DNA from: Wenzhouxiangella sp.
Lineage (GTDB): Bacteria > Pseudomonadota > Gammaproteobacteria > Xanthomonadales > Wenzhouxiangellaceae
Length of the DNA stretch: 11,810 nucleotides
NCBI GenBank assembly: GCA_018400355.1
Contig: JAGYMV010000018.1
Location: 1-11,810, forward strand
Direction: 5' to 3'
Shown here: positions 6,884 through 11,810 of the stretch, one piece after another
Numbering within the stretch: position 1 is the first letter of the stretch
How the letters are laid out: every line of letters begins with the position of its first letter
Made by a program: the position numbers and the translations under genes
The notes under the pieces: generated by a model
Told to the model about the DNA's origin: nothing
Seen by the model: the letters and a program-made list of their open reading frames with translations, nothing else
The model's database searches: none

Positions 6884-8320
6884 ATGAGTAACGACACCTT
6901 TCTTTGGCACGACTACGAAACCTTTGGTGCCAACCCAAGATCTGATCGGCCCTGTCAGTTTGCTGCTCTGCGCACCGATGACAAACTAGAACCCATCGAG
7001 TCACCCACCATTATTTACTGCCAACCCGGAAGCGATACTCTGCCACAGCCCGGTGCATGTCTTGTGACTGGCATTACACCACAAACTGCCCTGGCCAAAG
7101 GCGAGGCAGAGCCTCGATTCGCGCAACAGATCATGGACATCATGAGTCGGCCGGGCACGTGCGTTGTGGGGTATAACAACTTCCGGTTTGATGATGAAGT
7201 CACCCGCCATCTGTTTTGGCGAAACTTCCTCGACCCATATGCTCGAGAATATGCCAACGGCAACTCGCGGTTTGATCTCATCAACGTGCTGCGGCTCACG
7301 CGGGCGCTTCGGCCTGAGGGGATCGAGTGGGCGGATTATGAAGATGGCCAGCCCAGTTTTCGACTAGAAGACATCGCCAAAGCCAACGGCCTGGACACCG
7401 ACTGTGCCCACGATGCACTGGTGGATGTAGAAAACACGCTGGGTTTGGCGCAAATGCTACTCAAACAGCAACCCAAGCTTTGGGCTTGGGCGCTGGAGTT
7501 GAGAGACAAGTCACGTGTGGACGGCTTACTGGCCCAAGGCGAGCCTCTTTTGATGGCCAGCTCGTTTTTTGCCAAAAGACCTGGGTCGGTGAGTGTTGTA
7601 TTGCCCTTTGCCCGTCACCCAAAGTTCAACAATCAGTGGCTTGCGTGGGATTTGGCCGAGGACCCAGCGGTGGCACTCAAAGGATCGATGGACGATTGGA
7701 AAGCTCAATTGGCGGGCACGCCAACGCCTGAGAACACAGCGCCAGATCGACTCCCAGTGACCACCATCAAAATCAATCAATGCCCCATGCTCGCGCCTCT
7801 GTCGGTGGCCGATGTCGACACTCAGGTTCGATTGGGCCTAGACCTTGAACAGATCCGCCACCATCAGACCACATTTGCTAACAACCCGGATTGGGCCCGT
7901 CAACTGGGTCAAGTGTTTGCTGAGAGGCCACCCTTTGCTGAGGCCGATGTGGACCCAGAGGCCAATTTATATGGTGGCTTTGTCCCGCGCCAAGATCAGA
8001 ACTTGGTTCGGCAGATTGCCAAGATGGACGGTCCGGCTTTGGCCGATCTGGATGAGGCATTCAGCGATGCTCGGCTCAACACCCTGCTGTTTCGCTACCG
8101 AGCGAGGCATTACCCCGCATCTTTGAGTGCTGATGAACAGGCCCGTTGGCTGGCAGACCGCAAACAACGCCTGATCACCGGGGTTCCAGGTGGTGGTCTG
8201 ACGCTTAAGGAGTTCCATTCAGAGGTGGATCAACTGGCCGCCGATCACCCCGAGCGTCAAGCACTGGTCGATGCGCTTCGCGCCTGGCCCGATGAGATCG
8301 ACGCCCAGGCTTTGGCGTGA
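6884..8320 (+). CDS. sbcB: Exodeoxyribonuclease I
   Basis: ExoI is a processive 3'-5' single-strand DNA exonuclease acting in mismatch repair and recombination, usually with SSB. From the ATG at 6884 the protein has 478 residues (E. coli 475). The DEDDh active site is complete: D10 and E12 in WHDYETFG, D103 in NNFRFDDE, and H176 and D181 in AHDALVDVENT. Each is offset by 5 from E. coli D15, E17, D108, H181 and D186. The C-terminal exonuclease I domain is present, with FRYRARHYPASLSADEQARW near residues 400-420. The frame is open upstream to 6698, but that part overlaps msrA in antisense and lacks family similarity. A GTG immediately precedes the ATG. There is no clear Shine-Dalgarno, and the likely -10 at 6869-6874 would put the mRNA start almost at the start codon. 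Confidence 0.97.
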   Translation: MSNDTFLWHDYETFGANPRSDRPCQFAALRTDDKLEPIESPTIIYCQPGSDTLPQPGACLVTGITPQTALAKGEAEPRFAQQIMDIMSRPGTCVVGYNNFRFDDEVTRHLFWRNFLDPYAREYANGNSRFDLINVLRLTRALRPEGIEWADYEDGQPSFRLEDIAKANGLDTDCAHDALVDVENTLGLAQMLLKQQPKLWAWALELRDKSRVDGLLAQGEPLLMASSFFAKRPGSVSVVLPFARHPKFNNQWLAWDLAEDPAVALKGSMDDWKAQLAGTPTPENTAPDRLPVTTIKINQCPMLAPLSVADVDTQVRLGLDLEQIRHHQTTFANNPDWARQLGQVFAERPPFAEADVDPEANLYGGFVPRQDQNLVRQIAKMDGPALADLDEAFSDARLNTLLFRYRARHYPASLSADEQARWLADRKQRLITGVPGGGLTLKEFHSEVDQLAADHPERQALVDALRAWPDEIDAQALA

Positions 8321-8370
8321 ACCAAAATTCAAGCACTTAGAGAGGGTTTATGCAGTACTACTTGCGGAGT

Positions 8371-8379
8371 TTATGCACA
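8371..8379 (+). promoter_or_regulatory. DnaA box TTATGCACA
   Basis: It matches TTATNCACA at all fixed positions. It lies in the second copy of a direct repeat GTTTATGCA (8346-8354 and 8369-8377, 23 bp apart, about two helical turns). The first copy makes a degenerate box at 8348-8356. Confidence 0.5.
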
Positions 8380-8445
8380 AGCCACTGATTCCTCGTTTAA
8401 CACTTTTGTGACGCACACGGATCGGCGCCACATGCGACTTAAGTC

Positions 8446-8491
8446 ATTGTATTTAAAACACTTAACAGATTGTATAAATTTTGTACAAATC
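8446..8491. other. A+T-rich stretch, possible DNA unwinding element
   Basis: Of the 45 bases 8446-8490, 37 are A or T (82%), in a window whose genes are clearly richer in G+C. The right part (8468-8491) is an imperfect inverted repeat, GATTGTATAAA against TTTGTACAAATC, with one inserted base and one mismatch. It does not match the XerCD dif consensus, and the E. coli 13-mer pattern is not clearly present. Confidence 0.4.
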
Positions 8492-8537
8492 GCTCCGAGT
8501 GCGGTGACACACCCCACCGCTCCACTTTGCCCACAAC

Positions 8538-8562
8538 GTTATCCACAGCTTATGTGGATAAC
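8538..8562. repeat. Perfect inverted pair of consensus DnaA boxes
   Basis: GTTATCCACA at 8538-8547 and its exact complement TGTGGATAAC at 8553-8562 are separated by GCTTA. Each arm contains TTATCCACA, the strongest DnaA-box form known in E. coli. As RNA it would be a 10-bp hairpin, but no T-run follows on either strand, so it is a poor intrinsic terminator for the two converging genes. Confidence 0.65.
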
Positions 8563-8586
8563 ATTTCAACGGCTCTTTCATGGGCC

Positions 8587-8898
8587 TCAAGCGTGGTGGT
8601 AATGACCCGGCTCCATCAAAGGCAATTGCAGGGTTTCTGGCTCGGCCATGGATCCAATGGCCCGAGTGGAGAGCGCGCGCCGTAAGATGGCATCAGAGCG
8701 GGGAGAGACCCACTCCACCACCGTGCCATCGTCAAACTGCATCATCAACACCATGGGTGGCTGGCCCGCTCGCCCAGGCTTTGCAACCACGGCCTGAATG
8801 GTCTTACCAACAATCTGATCGCGAAAGCTACGGGTCGAAACGACCGCGCCACGCTTGTCTGTGCGCTGAGTGATTGGGGTCACATTGGACTGTTTCAT
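8587..8898 (-). CDS. Small protein of unknown function
   Basis: I do not recognise this 103-residue protein. I chose the ATG at 8898 because AGGAG at 8905-8909 lies five bases upstream; the frame is open to 8979, but that extension has no ribosome-binding site. There is no signal peptide or membrane segment. The first 35 residues are polar and basic. The middle (about 36-63) alternates hydrophobic residues as if in beta strands, with PGRAGQPP, then MVLMMQFDDGTVVEW, then a basic helix-like segment (SPRSDAILRRAL). The C-terminus ends GHYHHA. The clean start, sensible composition and lack of a competing gene argue that it is real. It converges on sbcB and diverges from comEA. TTTAAT at 8962-8957 (minus strand) is a possible -10. 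Confidence 0.7.
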   Translation of the reverse strand: MKQSNVTPITQRTDKRGAVVSTRSFRDQIVGKTIQAVVAKPGRAGQPPMVLMMQFDDGTVVEWVSPRSDAILRRALSTRAIGSMAEPETLQLPLMEPGHYHHA

Positions 8899-9172
8899 GC
8901 TGTTCTCCTGGTCAATGTTGGTTTGGGCCGTCGCGCTTTGCTTGGGCTCAGGGTCTATTAAACAACGTGGTTTTCTCAAAACATGAGAAGGCTTAAAAAA
9001 TTGACACGCCGGGTTCTATGGGCTTTTTCTGACTCGACAAAGCCAATTTGTCCGATGGGGCCAGCGGGCTTTGCCAGCGTACTCTGACCGACAGCATCCA
9101 CTGGCTTTGGATGCACTCAGGACTAACCAACTGATGCTTGGTTAGGGACACCCAACTAGGAAGGAGTTATGC
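8899..9172. other. Divergent intergenic region between the small gene and comEA
   Basis: This 274-bp region contains no convincing gene. From left to right it holds the ribosome-binding site of the minus-strand small gene (8905-8909) and a possible minus-strand -10 (8957-8962). An inverted repeat TTCTCA/TGAGAA follows at 8973-8989, then an A-run (8995-9000) and a perfect TTGACA at 9001-9006. Three hairpins occupy 9034-9145, and AAGGAG at 9161-9166 serves comEA. The -10 expected after TTGACA, near 9024-9030, is poor (T-rich, no TATAAT-like hexamer), so the comEA promoter is not settled. Confidence 0.5.
9034..9145 (+). promoter_or_regulatory. Three consecutive stem-loops in the comEA leader
   Basis: The first, at 9034-9055, is a stem GACAAA/TTTGTC with loop GCCAA, extended by two pairs past a bulged C. 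The second, at 9094-9114, is GCATCCA/TGGATGC with a 7-nt loop. The third, at 9123-9145, is CTAACCAA/TTGGTTAG with a 7-nt loop. The third ends 15 nt before the comEA Shine-Dalgarno. The direct repeat CCAGCG lies between the first and second. No known riboswitch is recognised. The region may be an mRNA leader, a small RNA, or operators. Confidence 0.4.
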
Positions 9173-9466
9173 ATGAAAATTCGATCGTTTGTATCCACCA
9201 CACTGAACGCATTGATTTTGGCTGTTGTGCTGCAGACCGCAGCGCTCGCCCAAACGGGGCGGGTTGATATCAACACCGCCAACGCAGAAGAAATCTCACA
9301 GGTTCTTGTCGGCATTGGGCCTTCAAAAGCGCAGGCCATCGTTGCTTACCGAGAAGAATTTGGACAATTTGAAGATGTCGACGAATTAATCAACGTCAGA
9401 GGCATTGGTCTTCGAACAGTCGATCAAAACAGAGACCGACTGAGTTTGGGCGCTGAGCAACCCTGA
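9173..9466 (+). CDS. comEA: ComEA-family helix-hairpin-helix DNA-binding protein
   Basis: ComEA-type proteins bind incoming double-stranded DNA outside the inner membrane during natural transformation; in Gram-negatives they are periplasmic and help pull DNA through the outer membrane. The 97-residue product has a signal peptide (basic KIR, hydrophobic core 11-20, likely cleavage after ALA at residue 26). Next comes VDINTANAEE, the standard start of the domain. The first helix-hairpin-helix is about 41-62 (VGIGPSKAQAIVAYRE) and the second about 69-86 (INVRGIGLRTVDQ). This is the short, single-domain Gram-negative form. The ATG at 9173 has AAGGAG at 9161-9166, six bases upstream. The gene stands alone, with a strong terminator behind it. 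Small HhH proteins of this type are widespread, so competence in this organism is not proven. Confidence 0.9.
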   Translation: MKIRSFVSTTLNALILAVVLQTAALAQTGRVDINTANAEEISQVLVGIGPSKAQAIVAYREEFGQFEDVDELINVRGIGLRTVDQNRDRLSLGAEQP

Positions 9467-9478
9467 GGCTTGTGTGAT

Positions 9479-9513
9479 TTGGCAAGTGATCGAAAGGTCG
9501 CTTGCCAATTTTT
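9479..9513 (+). terminator. Intrinsic terminator of comEA
   Basis: TTGGCAAGTGATC (9479-9491) pairs over 13 bp, with two G-U wobbles, with GGTCGCTTGCCAA (9496-9508). The loop is GAAA, and five T follow at 9509-9513. It begins 13 bp after the comEA stop. No T-run follows the hairpin on the minus strand, so it is not a matching terminator for recR. Confidence 0.9.
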
Positions 9514-9532
9514 CAATTGGGTCAAAGACCGA

Positions 9533-10129
9533 TCAAGGCATGGTCTGCCGCGAACCAAAAGCATGGGCCAATGTGGATCGGTCGGTGTGTTCAAGCTCAC
9601 CCCCCAGCGGCACCCCTTGGGCCAAGCGAGACACCCTCACCCCCTCTCGAGTGGCCATCTCACGGAGATAATGAGCCGTCGCTTCTCCCTCCACCGTCGT
9701 GTTGGTGGCAATGATCATTTCTTTGATGGGTTCTTTTTCCAGTCGACTGGCCAGGTCCGACAAGCCCAACTCAGCGGGCCCGATGCCATCGAGTGGCGAC
9801 AACCGGCCCAACAGCACAAAATATCGTCCCTGAAACCCCGTTGCGCCCTCAATGGCCAGCACATCGGCTGGGCTTTCCACCACGCACAAAATTGACTCAT
9901 CACGGTCCGAGTTTCGGCAAATTTTGCAGGTCGGTTCCACAGTGAAGTTGCGACACGCCTCACAGCGCCGGATGTGCTCCATCGCCTGACCCAAAGCTTG
10001 ACTCAGCCGCCGACCGCCTGCCCTGTCTCTTTCCAGAAGTTGCAAAGCCATGCGCTGCGCTGATCGCTTGCCCACGCCTGGCAAGCAGCGCAAAGCATCC
10101 AGCAACTCATCAAATGGATCGGTACTCAA
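9533..10129 (-). CDS. recR: Recombination mediator protein RecR
   Basis: RecR works with RecO and RecF to load RecA on gapped, SSB-coated DNA. The 198-residue product has the usual length and domain order. A helix-hairpin-helix (LPGVGKRSAQRMALQLL, about 16-32) comes first, then a zinc finger with C56, C59, C68 and C71. A Toprim domain begins near residue 78 (ILCVVESPADVLAIE) and includes TNTTVEGEATAHYL. The C-terminus is GVPLGGELEHTDRSTLAHAF. The start is apparently TTG at 10129: no in-frame ATG or GTG lies between the ybaB stop and this point, and a weak GGATGG lies at 10139-10144. recR is 20 bp behind ybaB in the conserved dnaX-ybaB-recR operon. Confidence 0.96.
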   Translation of the reverse strand: MSTDPFDELLDALRCLPGVGKRSAQRMALQLLERDRAGGRRLSQALGQAMEHIRRCEACRNFTVEPTCKICRNSDRDESILCVVESPADVLAIEGATGFQGRYFVLLGRLSPLDGIGPAELGLSDLASRLEKEPIKEMIIATNTTVEGEATAHYLREMATREGVRVSRLAQGVPLGGELEHTDRSTLAHAFGSRQTMP

Positions 10130-10149
10130 TGGGTCAGACCATCCAGGGC

Positions 10150-10467
10150 TCAGGGCAGTTGAAAGCCAGGTGGCAAATTCAGCCCACTGGTCAACCCGGA
10201 CATTTTTTCTTGGCTGGTCTCTTGGACTTTGTTGATGGCATCATTGATCGCAGCCGCCACCAGATCTTCGATCATTTCGCGGTCGTCTGCAATCTCTGGA
10301 TCAATGCTGACCCGCCTGACTTCGTGGCGACCATTCATGGTGATGGAGACCAATCCGCCACCCGCCTGCCCAATCACTTCCAATTGACCGAGTTCTTCTT
10401 GGGCCTTTTTCATTTGCTCTTGCATTTTCTGTGCCTGCTGCATGAGCTGCGCGATGTTTCCCTTCAT
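10150..10467 (-). CDS. ybaB: YbaB/EbfC nucleoid-associated protein
   Basis: YbaB/EbfC proteins are small dimeric DNA-binding proteins of the nucleoid. The 105-residue product has the family's pattern: KGNIAQLMQQAQKMQEQMKKAQEEL as an amphipathic N-terminal helix, a central sheet (GGGLVSITMNGRHEVRRVSIDPE) and a C-terminal helix (IEDLVAAAINDAINKVQE). The ATG at 10467 lies 2 bp after the dnaX stop; its ribosome-binding site AAGGAG is within the last dnaX codons, so translation is probably coupled. The conserved location between dnaX and recR supports the call. Confidence 0.96.
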   Translation of the reverse strand: MKGNIAQLMQQAQKMQEQMKKAQEELGQLEVIGQAGGGLVSITMNGRHEVRRVSIDPEIADDREMIEDLVAAAINDAINKVQETSQEKMSGLTSGLNLPPGFQLP

Positions 10468-10469
10468 GG

Positions 10470-11810
10470 CTAGTGACTCCTTGTGTCAACCGGCCGAACC
10501 GATTCCGGAACAACGGTTGCATCAAAACGTTTTTTGAGTTTCTGAATGACAGGGTCAGACTCAATGGCTGCCTGCGCATTTGATTGAGCCTCCTCAACTT
10601 CTTGGTGAGCAAGCTCGGCTGGTGTTTGCTGATCGTGCTGCTCAACGGCTGCAACGACGGCCTGAACCTCCAGACCGTAATACTCAGACAGTGCCTTGGA
10701 AAGGGTCTCTTGAAAGCGCGGTGTGATCAGAATCTTGTCATCGCTGGCCACATTGAAGTGGACTTTGTTGGCTGCCACGGAAGAGACAACCAAAAGCCCA
10801 GCCACGGCTTTCACTGAGCCGTTGATGGGCAATGCCTCGAGCACATCTGACCAGCCGCCAGGCGCCAGATCCAATGTCCCGGTTTCCACTGGTTTGCTGC
10901 CTGTGGCGGGGCCACTGCCCTCAGATGCACGCTGTTGCCCTGAATCACCCACAGGCGACACCGCACCTTGTGTGGCCGGCTGGAAGGCGAACAACCGCAA
11001 GATCGTCATTTGACAACCGGTCTTCTCGCTGGGCGCGAGTTTTAAGTCTTCTCGACCCGTCACTGTGATCTGGTAAAACAACTGCACATCTTCTGGATCA
11101 AACTTGGAAGCCAGACCCACCAACTCATCCCAATCGTGGCGGCTATCGTCTCGATAATCCGGCAACTGTTGAATTAAGCCAATTCGATGCAAAGCCTCCG
11201 CCAGCTCGCCCAGTAACTGCTTCATATCGCGGGCTTGGGCAAACACCTCGTCGACGATGCCAACGGCATCCCCGGGACGATTGGCAGCCAAGGCTTGCAA
11301 CAGACCGTGCACGTGCCGTTGCTCAACGCTACCCAACATCTCGAGCACATTGGCTTCGCTCAGCTCGTCCTCTGCGGCCAATGCTTGGTCCAGAAGGCTC
11401 AAGCCGTCTCGCATGCTCCCATCGGCGGCCACAGACAGGTGCCGAATCGCCTCTGCAGATGCCCCAAATCCCTCAGACTGACAAATCTGAGCCATTTGCT
11501 CTCCAATCTGCTCGACCGATAAACGGCGCAAGTTAAATTGAAGGCACCGAGACAAAATGGTGACCGGTATTTTTTGTGGGTGCGTGGTCGCCAACACAAA
11601 CTTCACATGCTCAGGCGGCTCTTCGAGCGTCTTGAGCAAGGCATTGAAGCTGTGGTTGGACAGCATGTGCACCTCATCGATCAGATAGACCTTGAAGCGC
11701 CCCTGTGCTGGGGCGTACTGCACGTTGTCCAAAATATCGCGGGTGTCATCCACCTTGGTTCGCGAGGCGGCATCGATTTCTAGAAGGTCAACAAACCGAC
11801 CCTCATCAAT
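10470..11810 (-). CDS. dnaX: DNA polymerase III tau subunit, 5' part missing (window edge)
   Basis: DnaX is the ATPase of the clamp loader and links the replicase cores. The frame is open to position 11810; 446 residues are visible, and by alignment with E. coli (Walker B D126 against D45 here) about 81 N-terminal residues, including Walker A, are outside. Seen are EIDAASRTKVDDTRD, Walker B VYLIDEVHM (41-49), sensor ATT (74-76) and the arginine finger in ILSRC (85-89). Domain III ends near residue 278 (ILRLFAFQP). A linker of only about 40 residues rich in G, S and P follows, then a C-terminal domain (319-446) resembling tau domain V, ending in SDPVIQKLKKRFDA and PESVRPV. The inferred full length is about 527 residues, against 643 for E. 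coli tau. No in-frame A-AAA-AAG heptamer was found for a gamma product. It is followed 2 bp later by ybaB. Confidence 0.96.
   Translation of the reverse strand: MDEGRFVDLLEIDAASRTKVDDTRDILDNVQYAPAQGRFKVYLIDEVHMLSNHSFNALLKTLEEPPEHVKFVLATTHPQKIPVTILSRCLQFNLRRLSVEQIGEQMAQICQSEGFGASAEAIRHLSVAADGSMRDGLSLLDQALAAEDELSEANVLEMLGSVEQRHVHGLLQALAANRPGDAVGIVDEVFAQARDMKQLLGELAEALHRIGLIQQLPDYRDDSRHDWDELVGLASKFDPEDVQLFYQITVTGREDLKLAPSEKTGCQMTILRLFAFQPATQGAVSPVGDSGQQRASEGSGPATGSKPVETGTLDLAPGGWSDVLEALPINGSVKAVAGLLVVSSVAANKVHFNVASDDKILITPRFQETLSKALSEYYGLEVQAVVAAVEQHDQQTPAELAHQEVEEAQSNAQAAIESDPVIQKLKKRFDATVVPESVRPVDTRSH

Larger units (their letters stand above)
8346..8562. other. Candidate DnaA-binding locus (origin-like) between convergent genes
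   Basis: The 266-bp gap 8321-8586 separates the 3' ends of sbcB and the small minus-strand gene, so neither needs a promoter here. It holds three full matches to the DnaA box TTATNCACA: 8371-8379 plus strand, 8539-8547 plus strand and 8553-8561 minus strand. Two weaker matches (7 of 9) are TTATGCAGT at 8348-8356 and TTGCCCACA at 8527-8535. Between the left and right box groups lies a strongly A+T-rich stretch (8446-8490). Boxes flanking an easily melted stretch is the general plan of a bacterial origin. It could also be a DnaA titration or reactivation site. Against the main origin: dnaA, gidA/mnmG and rpmH are not adjacent, GATC is rare (one site, 8420-8423), and there are fewer clear boxes than in E. 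coli oriC. No convincing ORF lies here. Confidence 0.45.

Noticed and set aside
8446..8491. The A+T-rich stretch was checked as a XerCD dif site.
   Set aside because: It lacks the TTATGTTAAAT-type half-site and the GCGCATAA half-site.
8496..8504. GAGTGCGGT resembles the Haemophilus uptake signal AAGTGCGGT, of interest because comEA is nearby.
   Set aside because: It is a single 8-of-9 match; related words at about 2062 and 5499 are weaker. There is no enrichment.
8538..8562. The 10-bp inverted repeat could be a terminator for sbcB or the small gene.
   Set aside because: No T-run follows on either strand, and each arm is an exact consensus DnaA box, which explains it better.
8408..8602. Open frame of 64 codons in the gap after sbcB.
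   Set aside because: It has no ribosome-binding site, a non-protein-like composition, runs through the DnaA boxes, and overlaps the end of the minus-strand gene.
8973..8989. TTCTCA/TGAGAA hairpin as a terminator.
   Set aside because: Neither strand has a T-run after the stem, and it lies upstream of both neighbouring genes.
9001..9172. The hairpin-rich region was checked as a tRNA or as 4.5S (SRP) RNA, because ffs often lies near dnaX.
   Set aside because: There is no cloverleaf or CCA end, and no GGTCAGGTCCGGAAGGAAGC-type SRP core. If ffs is nearby it would be upstream of dnaX, beyond 11810.
10530..10535. The A6 run near the dnaX 3' end was considered as a programmed frameshift site.
   Set aside because: The frame is CTC-AAA-AAA-CGT, not A-AAA-AAG, and it is about 20 codons from the stop, after the tau C-terminal domain, so it cannot make a gamma-like product.

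Overview
The window reads as an ordinary chromosomal segment of a gammaproteobacterium. The main evidence is gene order. On the left, murJ, ribF and ileS run leftward and rpsT diverges from them, which is the classic gammaproteobacterial rpsT / murJ-ribF-ileS locus. On the right, dnaX, ybaB and recR form the usual replication and recombination operon. The proteins look like their gammaproteobacterial orthologues; for example, key MurJ residues fall at the E. coli positions and the ExoI active-site residues at a constant offset of 5. There are no tRNA or rRNA genes, no insertion sequences, no CRISPR array and no sign of prophage. I recognise the gene families but not the species.

Layout. Positions 1-1386 hold the N-terminal 462 codons of ileS, cut by the window edge. 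Positions 1424-2365 are ribF and 2380-3987 murJ, all on the minus strand. The 88-bp gap at 3988-4075 carries the promoter of the divergent rpsT (4076-4342) and a 25-bp near-palindrome. A UspA-family gene (4356-4808) follows rpsT and meets an SDR oxidoreductase gene (4805-5584, minus) with overlapping stop codons. That SDR gene is the last of a minus-strand trio: msrA (6313-6816), a histidine-phosphatase-like gene (5612-6316) and the SDR. Divergent from msrA is sbcB, exonuclease I (6884-8320, plus). A 266-bp gap then separates sbcB from a convergent small gene of unknown function (8587-8898, minus). Next come a structured 274-bp divergent gap, comEA (9173-9466, plus) with a strong intrinsic terminator, and the minus-strand dnaX-ybaB-recR operon. 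dnaX is truncated at its 5' end by the window edge.

Functions. Much of the window is housekeeping: aminoacylation, flavin cofactor synthesis, lipid II flipping, ribosome assembly and the replicase clamp loader. DNA processing recurs on the right: DnaX (clamp loader), YbaB (nucleoid), RecR (RecFOR repair), ExoI (3'-5' ssDNA exonuclease) and ComEA (DNA uptake). MsrA and the UspA protein are stress-related.

The least explained part is 8321-8586. It lies between two converging genes, so it should need no promoter, yet it holds three full matches to the DnaA-box consensus, including a perfect inverted pair, and a 45-bp stretch that is 82% A+T. This looks like a DnaA-binding locus: an origin, a titration or reactivation site, or something similar. 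Other points of interest are the comEA leader with three hairpins, the palindrome over the rpsT promoter, the phosphatase lacking the usual second His, and a DnaX with a very short linker and no standard frameshift site.
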